Source of the DNA: Fervidobacterium nodosum Rt17-B1 | Lineage (GTDB): Bacteria > Thermotogota > Thermotogae > Thermotogales > Fervidobacteriaceae | Length of the DNA: 64,000 nt | Direction: 5' to 3' | Assembly: GCF_000017545.1 (NCBI RefSeq) | Contig: NC_009718.1 | Location: forward strand, 62,001 to 126,000 | In this document: positions 15,272 through 24,228 of the stretch, in pieces | Layout of the letters: each line of letters opens with the position of its first letter | Numbering within the stretch: the first letter of the stretch is position 1 | Position numbers and translations under genes: made by a program | Notes under the pieces: model-generated | The model's input: the letters and a program-made list of their open reading frames with translations, nothing else | The model's database searches: none | Told to the model about the DNA's origin: nothing

Positions 15272-15301
15272 ATAAACGCAAGTAAATCACCTAAAGCGGG
15301 C
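15231..15301 (+). promoter_or_regulatory. anti-terminator structure in lysine operon leader
   Basis: GCCCGCT (15231-15237) pairs with AGCGGGC (15295-15301), AGGTG (15241-15245) with CACCT (15288-15292), and CTTGCGTTT (15251-15259) with AAACGCAAG (15274-15282). The nested stems form one long hairpin that uses the same AGCGGGC as the terminator's 5' arm, so the two structures are mutually exclusive. Confidence 0.7.
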
Positions 15302-15330
15302 TACAGTTAAATCTGTAGCCCGCTTTTTTT
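15295..15330 (+). terminator. attenuator terminator before asd
   Basis: A perfect 12-bp stem AGCGGGCTACAG/CTGTAGCCCGCT with a six-base loop, followed by seven T residues. It lies between the promoter and asd, so it must be bypassed for expression of the operon. Confidence 0.9.
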
Positions 15331-15378
15331 ATAGATTTCATAAATTTTACAATTTAGGTTTAAAGGGAGGTTGGAGTT

Positions 15379-16371
15379 ATGTTGAAGGTAGGTATTGTTG
15401 GTGCAACAGGTGCGGTTGGTAGAAACATGGTGGAAGTTTTGGAGAATTCCAAAGTGGAAATTTCAGAGATTAGGTTATTTGCTTCTGAAAGATCGTCTGG
15501 GCAGGTTATGAAATTTAGGGGTATGGAAGTTTTAGTTGAAAGGCTTACTCCAGATGCTATGAAAGAAGGCTTTGATTATTTACTATTTTCCGCTGGTTCA
15601 GATGTTTCGAAAGAATTCGCACCTATTGCGGCTGAAGCTGGGACAGTAGTTATCGATAATTCTTCGGCATTTAGGATGGTACCTGAGATTCCATTGGTTG
15701 TTCCTGAAATCAACGGTCATTTATTGAAAAATTACCAGGGAATAGTTGCAAATCCGAATTGTTCAACTATCCAGATGGTCCTGGCACTTTACAGAGTACA
15801 CGATAGATACCAACTCCACGAGATTTTTGTTTCTACGTACCAAGCAGTTTCAGGTGCAGGGTATAAGGCTATAAGAGAATACGAAGAACAACTTGCTGGT
15901 AGTAACCGTTATTCTGTTTTTGCGAGACAAATTGCGCATAATGTTATCCCACTTATTGGGAGTATAGTAGACGATATAACTCAAGAAGAATGGAAGATGA
16001 TAAATGAAACTAAAAAGATTTTAAACTCTCGTTCTGTGAATGTTTATCCTACAACGGTTAGAGTGCCTGTTAGGATAGGTCATTCTGAAAGTATTATTGC
16101 CAGAACCCTCTTTCCAATCATGTCAAAAGAAGATTTAATCGATACTATTTCAAGTGGTGAAGATGTCGTTGTTCACGAAGACATAGTTACACCAATCGAG
16201 GTTGAAAAGGATGATTACGTGCATGTAAGTAGAATAAGATTATTCGATGCTCATACATTTGGTGTATGGGTTGTCGCTGATAATCTTCGCGTTGGTGCTG
16301 CGACAAATGCCGTTAGAATTATGGAAAAGCATATTGAATTGAATAAAATATCCGTCAAGTCAGGCGAGTGA
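15379..16371 (+). CDS. asd: aspartate-semialdehyde dehydrogenase
   Basis: A 330-residue enzyme that reduces aspartyl phosphate to aspartate semialdehyde with NADPH, the branch point to lysine, threonine and methionine. The N-terminal nucleotide motif is GIVGATGAVGRNMVEVL. The catalytic cysteine is in VANPNCSTIQM and the substrate histidine in RIGHSES. It starts at the ATG after GGGAGGTTGGAGTT and is the first gene of the lysine operon, directly behind the attenuator. It overlaps the following gene region closely (stop at 16369-16371, next ATG at 16377). Confidence 0.95.
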   Translation: MLKVGIVGATGAVGRNMVEVLENSKVEISEIRLFASERSSGQVMKFRGMEVLVERLTPDAMKEGFDYLLFSAGSDVSKEFAPIAAEAGTVVIDNSSAFRMVPEIPLVVPEINGHLLKNYQGIVANPNCSTIQMVLALYRVHDRYQLHEIFVSTYQAVSGAGYKAIREYEEQLAGSNRYSVFARQIAHNVIPLIGSIVDDITQEEWKMINETKKILNSRSVNVYPTTVRVPVRIGHSESIIARTLFPIMSKEDLIDTISSGEDVVVHEDIVTPIEVEKDDYVHVSRIRLFDAHTFGVWVVADNLRVGAATNAVRIMEKHIELNKISVKSGE

Positions 16372-16376
16372 TTTTG

Positions 16377-17114
16377 ATGGATAAAAAATTAAAAATTTAC
16401 AAGTACAACGCTAACGGTAACACGTTTATATTAATAGATTGTCTGGATAACACTCTAGATGATTCTGAAAAGTCTGAAATAGTACTCAAAAGTGTTGAAA
16501 ATCGTGATGGGGCGATATTCGTTGAAAGGAATAACAATTTGTTTCATATGGATTATTTCAACAGAGATGGTAAAAGGGCGGCATTTTGCGGTAACGGTGC
16601 AAGAACGTTTGTTAATTATTTGAAGGAATACTATGGTTTAAGTGGAGAAGTTTTATTTTCAACAACTTCAGGGATGTTAAAGGCATTAGTTGATGAGGAT
16701 GTATCTGTTCAAATGCCCAATCCAAAATATGTAAAACAAATATCTTACGAAAGTTTTCAAGGAGCTCTTATCGAAACAGGTGTTCCACACATCGTGATAC
16801 GAGTTGAAAATGTAGATTTTATAGATATTGAAAATGTGGCACCTGAAATTCGAAGGATTTTTGATGCAAATGTTAATTTTTACGATGTAGTTCAAGAGAA
16901 ATTTCTTAGGGTAAGAACTTTTGAACGCGGTGTAGAGCGCGAGACAAAATCTTGTGGTTCTGGAATTACTTCAACGTCGTTTTATTATAAGTATTACATT
17001 TTAAAAGATGGTAAACAGCCTGATGAAATCAAAGTTTTGTCACTTGGTGGTGTGTTGCATGTTTTGTTTAAAGAGAATGAGGTTTATCTTGAAGGGAGGG
17101 TCGAACATGAGTGA
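16377..17114 (+). CDS. dapF: diaminopimelate epimerase
   Basis: A 245-residue enzyme converting LL- to meso-diaminopimelate by a two-base cysteine mechanism. Both active-site cysteines are visible, in FCGNGARTF and KSCGSGITS, along with the N-terminal NGNTF motif. I chose the ATG at 16377, eight bases after AGGCGAG; a GTG at 16368 is in frame but has a poorer ribosome site. The enzyme is slightly shorter than typical (about 270). Its 3' end overlaps dapA by eight bases. It supplies meso-DAP for peptidoglycan and lysine. Confidence 0.93.
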   Translation: MDKKLKIYKYNANGNTFILIDCLDNTLDDSEKSEIVLKSVENRDGAIFVERNNNLFHMDYFNRDGKRAAFCGNGARTFVNYLKEYYGLSGEVLFSTTSGMLKALVDEDVSVQMPNPKYVKQISYESFQGALIETGVPHIVIRVENVDFIDIENVAPEIRRIFDANVNFYDVVQEKFLRVRTFERGVERETKSCGSGITSTSFYYKYYILKDGKQPDEIKVLSLGGVLHVLFKENEVYLEGRVEHE

Positions 17115-18021
17115 AAATGGATTAAAGATTCGTGGTTTTGATATGTTTACAGGCGTAGGCACAGCAATTGTGACACCGTTTAGTAATGGTGAGGTTGATT
17201 ATGGTTCGTACGAAAAGTTAGTCCGATGGCAGATTGAATCGGGGGTTAAAGCTATCGTTGTTGCAGGGACAACCGGTGAAGGAGTAACATTGACTGTTGA
17301 GGAACGTGAAAAACTTGTGGCTTTGACAAAGCAAATCTGTGAGGGAAAAGCGCAAGTTATAGTTGGTACGGGAACAAACGATACTCGTAAGACGTTAGAA
17401 CTTTCCTTGAGTGCTGAGAAATCGGGAGCAGATGCACTGTTAATTGTTACACCGTATTACAACAAACCAACACAGGAGGGGTTATACGCACATTATAAAT
17501 ACTTATCTGAACGTTTATCTAAGCCAATAATAATTTACAATGTTCCAAGTAGAACAGGTGTAAACATCTCACCCGAGACGGTTGCAAGACTCGCAAGTGA
17601 CTGTAAAAACATAGTGGCGATAAAAGAGGCAAACACTGATGTCAATCAAGCCGATGAAATATACAGACTAACCAATGGTGATTTTTACATATACTCTGGG
17701 AATGATGATAGAGCTTTTCATATGATATGCGCCGGTGCAAAAGGTGTTATTTCAGTGGCTTCAAACATTATTCCAGAACAGATGGTAGAATTAGCAAATA
17801 AAACTCTTCAAAATGACGTTGTCACAGCTAGGAATATTCATTTCAAATACTTAGAACTTATGAAGGTTCTCTTCGTAGAGACTAATCCAATTCCGGTAAA
17901 AGCTGCTTTAAATTTGCTTGGAATAATTAAAAATGAACTCAGATTACCACTTGTTCCAGCAAAACAATCAACTGTAGAGCTTTTGGAAAAAGTTATGAAG
18001 AAAGTTGGTGTATTATCATGA
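17107..18021 (+). CDS. dapA: 4-hydroxy-tetrahydrodipicolinate synthase
   Basis: A 304-residue TIM-barrel aldolase that condenses pyruvate with aspartate semialdehyde, the first committed lysine step. Visible motifs are AGTTGEG, TPYYNKPTQEG with the catalytic Tyr, and the Schiff-base Lys in IVAIKEANTD. The ATG at 17107 follows GGGAGGG; a frame extension to 17008 exists but lies inside dapF and has no ribosome site. Often feedback-inhibited by lysine, though this cannot be judged from sequence alone. Confidence 0.95.
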   Translation: MSENGLKIRGFDMFTGVGTAIVTPFSNGEVDYGSYEKLVRWQIESGVKAIVVAGTTGEGVTLTVEEREKLVALTKQICEGKAQVIVGTGTNDTRKTLELSLSAEKSGADALLIVTPYYNKPTQEGLYAHYKYLSERLSKPIIIYNVPSRTGVNISPETVARLASDCKNIVAIKEANTDVNQADEIYRLTNGDFYIYSGNDDRAFHMICAGAKGVISVASNIIPEQMVELANKTLQNDVVTARNIHFKYLELMKVLFVETNPIPVKAALNLLGIIKNELRLPLVPAKQSTVELLEKVMKKVGVLS

Positions 18022-18665
18022 AATACGGAGTTATTGGTGCCAACGGGAAGATGGGAAGAGAGATAATAGATTATTTTTCAAGTATAGGTGATGAGCTGGT
18101 CATGAAAATAGATATTGGTTTAGAAGAAATAGTAGATAGACCAGATGTAATAATAGATTTTTCAAATAGGTCAGCGCTTGATAAAACTATTGAACTATGC
18201 CAGAAATTTTCATGCCCACTTGTGATAGGTACAACTGCTTTAACAGGCGAAGATTTCGATAGGTTAAGAGAGTTATCAAATATTGTTCCTGTCGTTCAAA
18301 GTTATAACTTTTCGCAAGGTATAGCTATTTTGAAATCTATTTTGGAAAGTTTTGGTAAATACTTTTCAGATTGGGATGGTGCTATAGTCGAGATTCATCA
18401 CAATCAAAAGAAAGACGCACCTTCAGGAACAGCGATAATGCTAAAGAACTCTCTGAGTCGTGAAATACCTATAAGCTCTCTAAGAATAGGTGGTGTTTTT
18501 GGTGAACATGTAGTTATATTTTCAAACGCTGGAGAAGTTATAGAAATAAAGCACACAGCTTTATCAAGGAGGGCATTTTCTTTAGGTGTTAGAAAAGCAG
18601 CATTGTTTGCCTTGGAAAAAAATAAGGGTTTTTATTCATACTCAGATGTTTTAAATGAATTTTAG
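18018..18665 (+). CDS. dapB: 4-hydroxy-tetrahydrodipicolinate reductase
   Basis: A 215-residue NAD(P)H-dependent reductase of the lysine pathway. It has the Rossmann motif GVIGANGKMGREI and the substrate-binding signature EIHHNQKKDAPSGTA. The protein is compact, shorter than the roughly 270 residues of the E. coli enzyme but usual for Thermotogales. Its start overlaps the dapA stop by ATGA, indicating translational coupling. Confidence 0.94.
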   Translation: MKYGVIGANGKMGREIIDYFSSIGDELVMKIDIGLEEIVDRPDVIIDFSNRSALDKTIELCQKFSCPLVIGTTALTGEDFDRLRELSNIVPVVQSYNFSQGIAILKSILESFGKYFSDWDGAIVEIHHNQKKDAPSGTAIMLKNSLSREIPISSLRIGGVFGEHVVIFSNAGEVIEIKHTALSRRAFSLGVRKAALFALEKNKGFYSYSDVLNEF

Positions 18666-18686
18666 ACAAAAAATGGGGGAATGAAT

Positions 18687-19436
18687 ATGGCTGATATATC
18701 CAATAAGAAGGTAAGTGAATTAACCAGTGAAGAGATAATACAACTCATAGCTAACAGTAAGAAGAAAACCATAGTTAGAGTTTACGTAAGTGGTAACTTA
18801 AAGGCTTTGGATATTCGTGATTTCGAAGGATACGGTAAAGAATTTGAGTTTGTTGGTGGTCAAGATTTTGGTGTGCTTTTTGGAAATTACGAATATATAA
18901 AAGAAATACTCCGAAACAATTCAATCACTTCTTTTAAAGTTGAATACATAGCACATAATTCGGCTATACCACTTTCCGATATTTCAAAATTTAACGCTCG
19001 AATAGAGCCTGGCGCGATAATTCGTGAATATGTTGAAATAGGTAATAACGCAGTTATTATGATGGGTGCGGTAATTAATTTGGGAGCTATCATTGGTGAA
19101 GGTACAATGATTGACATGAATACTGTTATTGGTGCAAGAGCAAGGATTGGAAAATATTGTCACATTGGTGCTGGGAGTGTTATCGCCGGGGTTGTTGAAC
19201 CACCAAGTGCTCAACCAGTGATTATAGAAGATAACGTTGTAATAGGTGCAAATGCGGTCATTTTAGAAGGTGTAAGGGTTGGTGAACACTCCGTTGTTGC
19301 GGCTGGTGCGGTCGTTGTTGAAGATGTTCCACCTTACACGGTGGTTGCGGGTGTTCCAGCAAAAGTAATTAAAAAAGTTGATGAAAAAACTATAAGTAAA
19401 ACACAGCTCATCGAAGAATTAAGAAAATTGAGGTGA
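18687..19436 (+). CDS. dapH: tetrahydrodipicolinate N-acetyltransferase
   Basis: A 249-residue protein with an alpha/beta N-terminal domain and a left-handed beta-helix built from hexapeptide repeats ([19 protein letters not shown] and following turns), ending in [16 protein letters not shown]. It N-acetylates tetrahydrodipicolinate using acetyl-CoA, which defines the acetylase variant of the DAP pathway. I took the second ATG (18687), six bases after GGGGGA; the first ATG at 18681 would sit directly on the ribosome site. Confidence 0.92.
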   Translation: MADISNKKVSELTSEEIIQLIANSKKKTIVRVYVSGNLKALDIRDFEGYGKEFEFVGGQDFGVLFGNYEYIKEILRNNSITSFKVEYIAHNSAIPLSDISKFNARIEPGAIIREYVEIGNNAVIMMGAVINLGAIIGEGTMIDMNTVIGARARIGKYCHIGAGSVIAGVVEPPSAQPVIIEDNVVIGANAVILEGVRVGEHSVVAAGAVVVEDVPPYTVVAGVPAKVIKKVDEKTISKTQLIEELRKLR

Positions 19437-19442
19437 GGAATA

Positions 19443-20645
19443 GTGAGGGTAGTTGTACAAAAATATGGAGGTTCTTCGGTTGCTGATACGGATAGAATAA
19501 AGAATGTTGCTAATAGAATTGCCAAAAAAGTTCAAGAAGGGTACAAAGTTGTGTCAGTTATTTCAGCTATGGGGAAGACAACAGACCAGCTTATAAACCT
19601 TGCCAAATCACTTTCGCAAAGGCCTGATGAAAGAGAATTAGATATGCTCCTTGTAACTGGTGAACAAGTTTCGTGTGCCCTTGTTGCAATTACTTTAAAA
19701 GATATTGGTATAAACGCAATATCACTAAACGCATTCCAAGCGAAGATATTAACCACAAAACACCATACAAACGCAAGGATAATGGATATAAGTGTTTCTC
19801 ATTTAAGAGAATATTTGAAAGAATACGACGTAATTGTTGTTACCGGATTTCAGGGGGTTACAGAAGATGGTCACTTCACAACACTCGGTCGCGGTGGATC
19901 GGATACTTCTGCAGTTGCTCTAGCTGCGAAATTAAAGTGCGATTGTGAGATTTACAGTGATGTTGTTGGTGTCTATTCGTGTGACCCAAGGTTATATCCG
20001 AATGCAAAGAAATGGGATTATATAACCTATGATGATATGCTTGAACTTGCCGCGACTGGCGCAAAAGTCCTTCACTCAAGGTCTGTTGAAATAGCAAAAA
20101 AGTATAATGTAAAAATTTACTGTGCTTCTTCATTTTCACAGGAGGAGGGAACGTGGGTGGTTGACAGATTACCAGAATGGCTTGAAGAGCCTGTTGTAAC
20201 GGGTGTAAGTTTGGATAGAAATCAGATGAAAGTTTCAATTATGGATTTACCAAACGAAGCCACGGTTATCGCCGATATATTCAAAAGAGTTGCCGATAAA
20301 GGCATAAATGTAGATATGATTTCACTTGTTAAGAACGGTTCATCAACACATGTTTCTTTTACGGTTGTGCCCGATGGTGTTGGAAAGATTGAAGAGCTAT
20401 TGAACGAAACACTTTCGGTCTATGGTGCGAAGTATCATTTTTACGGACAATTTGCAAAGATAACGGTTGTTGGTACTGGTATGAGGTCAAGTTACGGTGT
20501 TGCATCAAAACTTTTGGAAGTATTGCAAAGTGAGCAAGTAGAACCAGAATTAATAACGACATCCGAGATAAAGATATCAGTTCTTGTTCCGGAAGATAAA
20601 GCTGAGATGCTCGTTAAAAAAATCTGTGAGGCGTTTGAATTGTAA
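19443..20645 (+). CDS. lysC: aspartate kinase
   Basis: A 400-residue enzyme phosphorylating aspartate, the first step of the aspartate family. It carries KYGGSSVAD, the nucleotide/aspartate site GRGGSDTSAVAL, and two C-terminal ACT domains (from about residue 265) that normally bind lysine or threonine as feedback inhibitors. The start is GTG after GAGGTGAGGAATA. It lies in the lysine operon between dapH and an aminotransferase. Confidence 0.95.
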   Translation: MRVVVQKYGGSSVADTDRIKNVANRIAKKVQEGYKVVSVISAMGKTTDQLINLAKSLSQRPDERELDMLLVTGEQVSCALVAITLKDIGINAISLNAFQAKILTTKHHTNARIMDISVSHLREYLKEYDVIVVTGFQGVTEDGHFTTLGRGGSDTSAVALAAKLKCDCEIYSDVVGVYSCDPRLYPNAKKWDYITYDDMLELAATGAKVLHSRSVEIAKKYNVKIYCASSFSQEEGTWVVDRLPEWLEEPVVTGVSLDRNQMKVSIMDLPNEATVIADIFKRVADKGINVDMISLVKNGSSTHVSFTVVPDGVGKIEELLNETLSVYGAKYHFYGQFAKITVVGTGMRSSYGVASKLLEVLQSEQVEPELITTSEIKISVLVPEDKAEMLVKKICEAFEL

Positions 20646-20677
20646 AATTTAACATAAAATGACAGGGAGTGAGTTAC

Positions 20678-21811
20678 GTGAGCTATATCGCCAATACTTA
20701 CAATCGCTATCCGATGAAAATATCACGAGGAAAAGGCATATACCTTTGGGATGATAGAGGGAATCAATACATCGACACATTTATGGGCATTGGTGTTCTG
20801 CTCTTTGGACATAACCATGAGAAGGTAATAGATGCAATGAAACGTAAAATGGAAAGGTATGTCCATTTATCAAACTTTTTCTTAGACGAAGATGCGGAGT
20901 TTATCGCTGAAAGATTAGTAAAAGAGACCAAAAAAGATGGAAGAGTTTTTTTCACAAATTCTGGAGCAGAGAGTACAGAATGTGCTTTAAAAATTATAAG
21001 AAAAGTTCGTAAAAGTGGGAAAATAGTTTCATTTGATAAGAATTTTCACGGTAGGACGATGAAAGCTTTGAGTGTAACAGGTTTCCCGAACATAAGAGAA
21101 CAGTTTGTCAATGACCAAGATGTTGTATTCTTGCCATATGATAATGATACCGTTACCAATTTTTTTGAAAGAGAAAGTGACATCGCAGCGGTATTTGTAG
21201 AAGTTATTCACGGTAGCGGAGGTCTTGATGTGATACCTAACGATATTTTAAATATCATATCTCGATACAAAAAAGAGAAAGGATTTATACTTGTAGTAGA
21301 CGAAGTCCAGAGCGGTTTAGGAAGAACTGGGAAATTCTATGCATACCAGCATTTTGACGTAGAACCGGATATCGTAACTTTGGCAAAGGGAATTGGTGGT
21401 GGGGTACCTTTAGGTGCATGTATTATGCTTGGTGAGTACGCGGATGTACTAAATAAAGGTGAACACGGTTCGACGTTTGCACCTAACCCTGTAGCTTTAG
21501 CTGGCGGAAGAGCTGTACTTGAGATGATTGATGAAAAGTTATTGGCACATGTTGAAAAAATGGGAGAGTTATTCGAAGAAAAATTCAAAAGTTTAAGTTT
21601 TGTTAGCTCAGTGAAAGGAATGGGACTTATGAGAGGTATTTCATTAGCCAAAAACAATGTATTAAAAGCGGAGGTATTTTTAGAACATGGACTTTTAGTA
21701 AATATACTTGGAAATGGGACTATAAGATTTCTATTACCATTGAATATAAATGAGGAAGAAATTGAAGAAGTATCTTTAAAATTCAAAAAAGCCTTATCGC
21801 AATTACAATAG
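20678..21811 (+). CDS. class III aminotransferase, probable N-acetyl-LL-diaminopimelate aminotransferase
   Basis: A 377-residue fold-type I PLP enzyme of the ArgD group: TNSGAESTECALK, VDEVQSGLGRTG, and the Schiff-base Lys in TLAKGIGGGVPLGA. ArgD-type enzymes act on N-acetylornithine and often on N-acyl-DAP precursors. Its place at the end of the lysine operon, between an acetyltransferase and an M20 deacetylase on the facing operon, suggests it makes N-acetyl-LL-DAP. I chose the GTG at 20678, eight bases after AGGGAG. Its 3' end overlaps the convergent ecfT by 29 bp. Confidence 0.82.
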   Translation: MSYIANTYNRYPMKISRGKGIYLWDDRGNQYIDTFMGIGVLLFGHNHEKVIDAMKRKMERYVHLSNFFLDEDAEFIAERLVKETKKDGRVFFTNSGAESTECALKIIRKVRKSGKIVSFDKNFHGRTMKALSVTGFPNIREQFVNDQDVVFLPYDNDTVTNFFERESDIAAVFVEVIHGSGGLDVIPNDILNIISRYKKEKGFILVVDEVQSGLGRTGKFYAYQHFDVEPDIVTLAKGIGGGVPLGACIMLGEYADVLNKGEHGSTFAPNPVALAGGRAVLEMIDEKLLAHVEKMGELFEEKFKSLSFVSSVKGMGLMRGISLAKNNVLKAEVFLEHGLLVNILGNGTIRFLLPLNINEEEIEEVSLKFKKALSQLQ

Positions 21812-22523
21812 CAAGTACGGTTATATTGGATAATAAAAACACAGTATCTGAAATGTTCCATTTGAGTGAGTAATAGTGCGTTCGTTTACCAAGACCATAT
21901 TTTCTTGCTTGAAGTGCAAGAGAAAGCTCCTCTGCTTTCCTTAAAGATGAAACGAGCAACGGAATTATTATGCTTGTAACAGCAGAGAGTTTGTTTCTTA
22001 TACCCTTTTCAGAATACTTAGCACCTCTTGAAAGTTGTGCTTTAATTATTCGATCAGTTTCGTCTAATAGTACAGGGATAAATCTTATCGATATAGCTAA
22101 CATCATACCAAAATCTTCGCGAGCTTCTTCTTTGACCTTTACATATTTTAACATTTCGACAATGCCTCTCGCTGTTAAAAGTGGTGGTGTTGTGTAAGTC
22201 AACATTGAGGCAAATAAAAATACCAATACTAATCTTAAAATTATATACAACGCGGAAACAACACCACCTTCAAAATATTGGACTAACCCTGCGAAAAGTA
22301 TTAAAAACCACATACTTTTCAAACTTCTTAAATAAGCTATTGGCTTTATTTTTGAAAGGTACATCAATATAATGAAAAGCGATACAGGAATTATATATTC
22401 AATTAAATTACTCACAAGCATAACTAAAGTAATTTGAATTATCACACTTATCAATTTTGCCCGTGGATCTATTTTATGAATCACAGAATCTTTTGGAATA
22501 TATTTTCCAATGGTAATGTTCAA
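21783..22523 (-). CDS. ecfT: energy-coupling factor transporter transmembrane protein EcfT
   Basis: A 246-residue membrane protein with five or so hydrophobic segments and the two cytoplasmic coupling helices of EcfT (AQLSRGAKY and ALQARKYG). EcfT joins two ABC ATPases to vitamin-binding S components. The real start is TTG at 22523, six bases after GGAGGTG; the longer frame begins inside the neighbouring insertion sequence and is artificial. No EcfA or S component is in view. The IS at 22548 separates it from any upstream promoter. It converges on and overlaps the lysine operon. Confidence 0.87.
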   Translation of the reverse strand: MNITIGKYIPKDSVIHKIDPRAKLISVIIQITLVMLVSNLIEYIIPVSLFIILMYLSKIKPIAYLRSLKSMWFLILFAGLVQYFEGGVVSALYIILRLVLVFLFASMLTYTTPPLLTARGIVEMLKYVKVKEEAREDFGMMLAISIRFIPVLLDETDRIIKAQLSRGAKYSEKGIRNKLSAVTSIIIPLLVSSLRKAEELSLALQARKYGLGKRTHYYSLKWNISDTVFLLSNITVLAIVIAIRLF

Positions 22524-22547
22524 AAAAACACCTCCGATTTTTTTCAA

Positions 22548-23593
22548 GATTTTGTTAACCAAAGGTATTGATAAATTTCAAAAACCATATTATCTTCTTA
22601 AATAGGGGACACCCCCCAATATACTCTCAATAAGGAGGTATCCCGATATGGTTAATGTCCAACTCAAATGCCCTCATTGTGGCTCTTCTAACTTCATCAA
22701 AAACGGTCATGATAAGTTCAAAAACCAAATCTTCTTTTGCAAAGACTGCAAGCGTTACTTTAAACTTTCTTTTACCAAAAAACACAAACTCTTCTCTTTC
22801 CCTTACCCTCGTTGTGTTCATTGTAACCATGTCATGGAAATTTACAAAATCCGCCGTTATTTCGTTCGTTTCAGATGCAGAAAGTGCAACTTCAAAACTT
22901 CTGTTCCGCTTTCTCTTCCTCAGCCTGTACCTTTCAACTTTCATCCCTTCAAATTCTTTCGTTTCCCTATCTATATCATTCTCAAAGCTTTCATCTTGTA
23001 CTTCAAATACAACCTTTCTCTTCGTGCTATTAAAGCTTGCTTGAATATCAATGTCTCTCATGTTGCTATTTACAAATGGATTATCAAGTTATCTTCTGTT
23101 ATTTCGCTTTTTGAGTTTGAGAATGTATTTAAAGTTCACGGTGATGAAACAGTTATTGTATTTCGAGACAAAAAGTACTATGTGTGGCTATTAGTTGAGC
23201 ATGGTACGAATTTAATAGTAGCTTGGCATGTATCAAGATATCGTGATATGTCACAAGTTAAGATATTGTTAGATAAATACTTTAGTCAAAGAAAACAAAA
23301 CACACAAATAGAGTTAATAACCGATGGACTAAAAGCGTACGAGATAGCAGTGAAACTAAATTTTGATAATGTTGAGCACAGAGAAGTAAGACTAGGTAAA
23401 AACAACGAATGTGAATCGAAATTTTCGTTATTTAAGATGTTTGTTAGAGCGAAAAGGAGCTTCAAGAAATTTAGCAACATACGGTACTATGTAAATGGTT
23501 TTTGTGTAGTAAGGAACCTATGCAAGTTATATGAGAACGAAAATGAGATGATTACAGCTTTAGCTTCCATCATCACTACTAGTTAACAGCATC
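22548..23593 (+). mobile_element. IS6-like insertion sequence, copy 1 (complete)
   Basis: A 1046-bp element bounded exactly by 8-bp target duplications TTTTTCAA (22540-22547 and 23594-23601). The ends are short imperfect inverted repeats beginning GAT..TGTTAAC. The 8-bp duplication agrees with the IS6 family. The element is about the same as copy 2 at 55710-56602 apart from an internal deletion there. It encodes one full-length transposase. Confidence 0.9.
22648..23586 (+). CDS. IS6/IS240-like DDE transposase
   Basis: A 312-residue protein starting after AAGGAGG. The N-terminus has two zinc-ribbon pairs (CPHCGSSN...CKDCKRY and CVHC...CRKCNF), then a helix-turn-helix (LSLRAIKACLNINVSHVAIY), then the DDE core: Asp in VHGDETV, Asp in ITDGLKAY, Glu in NNECESKF. 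The domain resembles the IS240 group. It is complete and probably active. A long antisense frame across the N-terminal part is a codon-composition artefact. Confidence 0.85.
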   Translation: MVNVQLKCPHCGSSNFIKNGHDKFKNQIFFCKDCKRYFKLSFTKKHKLFSFPYPRCVHCNHVMEIYKIRRYFVRFRCRKCNFKTSVPLSLPQPVPFNFHPFKFFRFPIYIILKAFILYFKYNLSLRAIKACLNINVSHVAIYKWIIKLSSVISLFEFENVFKVHGDETVIVFRDKKYYVWLLVEHGTNLIVAWHVSRYRDMSQVKILLDKYFSQRKQNTQIELITDGLKAYEIAVKLNFDNVEHREVRLGKNNECESKFSLFKMFVRAKRSFKKFSNIRYYVNGFCVVRNLCKLYENENEMITALASIITTS

Positions 23594-23626
23594 TTTTTCA
23601 AAAAAACTTTTACCGAATACTAATTT

Positions 23627-24187
23627 TCATTTTTTCGCTAAATAGCTTTTCGAAAATTGATAATATTCATTTATAACATCAGAATAATTTCTAAAAAATT
23701 TAATTGTGTATTCGTTGTATCTATCCTTACGGCCGTTGTATGCTGAAATTGCCATTGTAATATCCCATTTGTGGACGTTTTTAAGTGTTAAGTATAAATA
23801 CCTGTATGCAATTTTCAATTGCCAATCCGGATATCTTATTAACTCCGAATGTGAACTTAAGCTCTTTCTAAAAATTCTCACGTCTTCATAAAAATTTGCA
23901 ACATAGAAAAGAGCATTTTCGTGTATTTGGAAATACCCAACGGCTTTACCGTTGTCACCGAATGTGTTGACAAAGCCGGTTTCCGTGAGACCAAAAGCGA
24001 GTGCCAAAAGGGGATCAAGATTTGGTATTATCTTTGTTTCTTCTTCCAAGGTTTTAGCCATGACTATCGCGTGTTGTTCTGGAACTTTTCGGCTTTTTAG
24101 GAATTGATAAGTAAAATCGTACAAAATTCCAGAAAAAACAATTTGCGATAGAAAAACCGCAAGAATTATGATTGTTAACTTTTTCAT
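23627..24187 (-). CDS. secreted lytic transglycosylase-like protein (SLT fold)
   Basis: A 186-residue protein with a signal peptide (residues 1-19) and a goose-lysozyme/SLT-like domain: DPLLALAFGLTETGF with the likely catalytic Glu, AVGYFQIH, and the C-terminal AISAYNG motif. It would cleave peptidoglycan outside the cytoplasmic membrane. It starts at the ATG after GGAGGTGAATT. It follows the SAM hydrolase gene on the same strand and was probably cotranscribed with ecfT before the IS inserted. Confidence 0.8.
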   Translation of the reverse strand: MKKLTIIILAVFLSQIVFSGILYDFTYQFLKSRKVPEQHAIVMAKTLEEETKIIPNLDPLLALAFGLTETGFVNTFGDNGKAVGYFQIHENALFYVANFYEDVRIFRKSLSSHSELIRYPDWQLKIAYRYLYLTLKNVHKWDITMAISAYNGRKDRYNEYTIKFFRNYSDVINEYYQFSKSYLAKK

Positions 24188-24228
24188 AATTCACCTCCTA
24201 AATAATTCTACGATTCAATGGTTAAAAT

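Noticed and set aside
15114-15294. Lysine riboswitch (L box) or T-box in the asd leader
   Set aside because: The length is too short and the conserved L-box core is absent. The T-box GGGUGGNACCGCG sequence is also absent. The leader-ORF model fits better, though a novel riboswitch is not excluded.
21783-22562. EcfT start at 22562
   Set aside because: That start lies inside the insertion sequence; the TTG at 22523 has a proper GGAGGTG and gives the normal EcfT N-terminus.
22627-23061. Long ORF antisense to the transposase (and its equivalent at 56089-56523)
   Set aside because: It mirrors the transposase exactly in both IS copies, has an implausible Glu/Arg/Thr-rich composition and no ribosome site; it is a codon-bias shadow.
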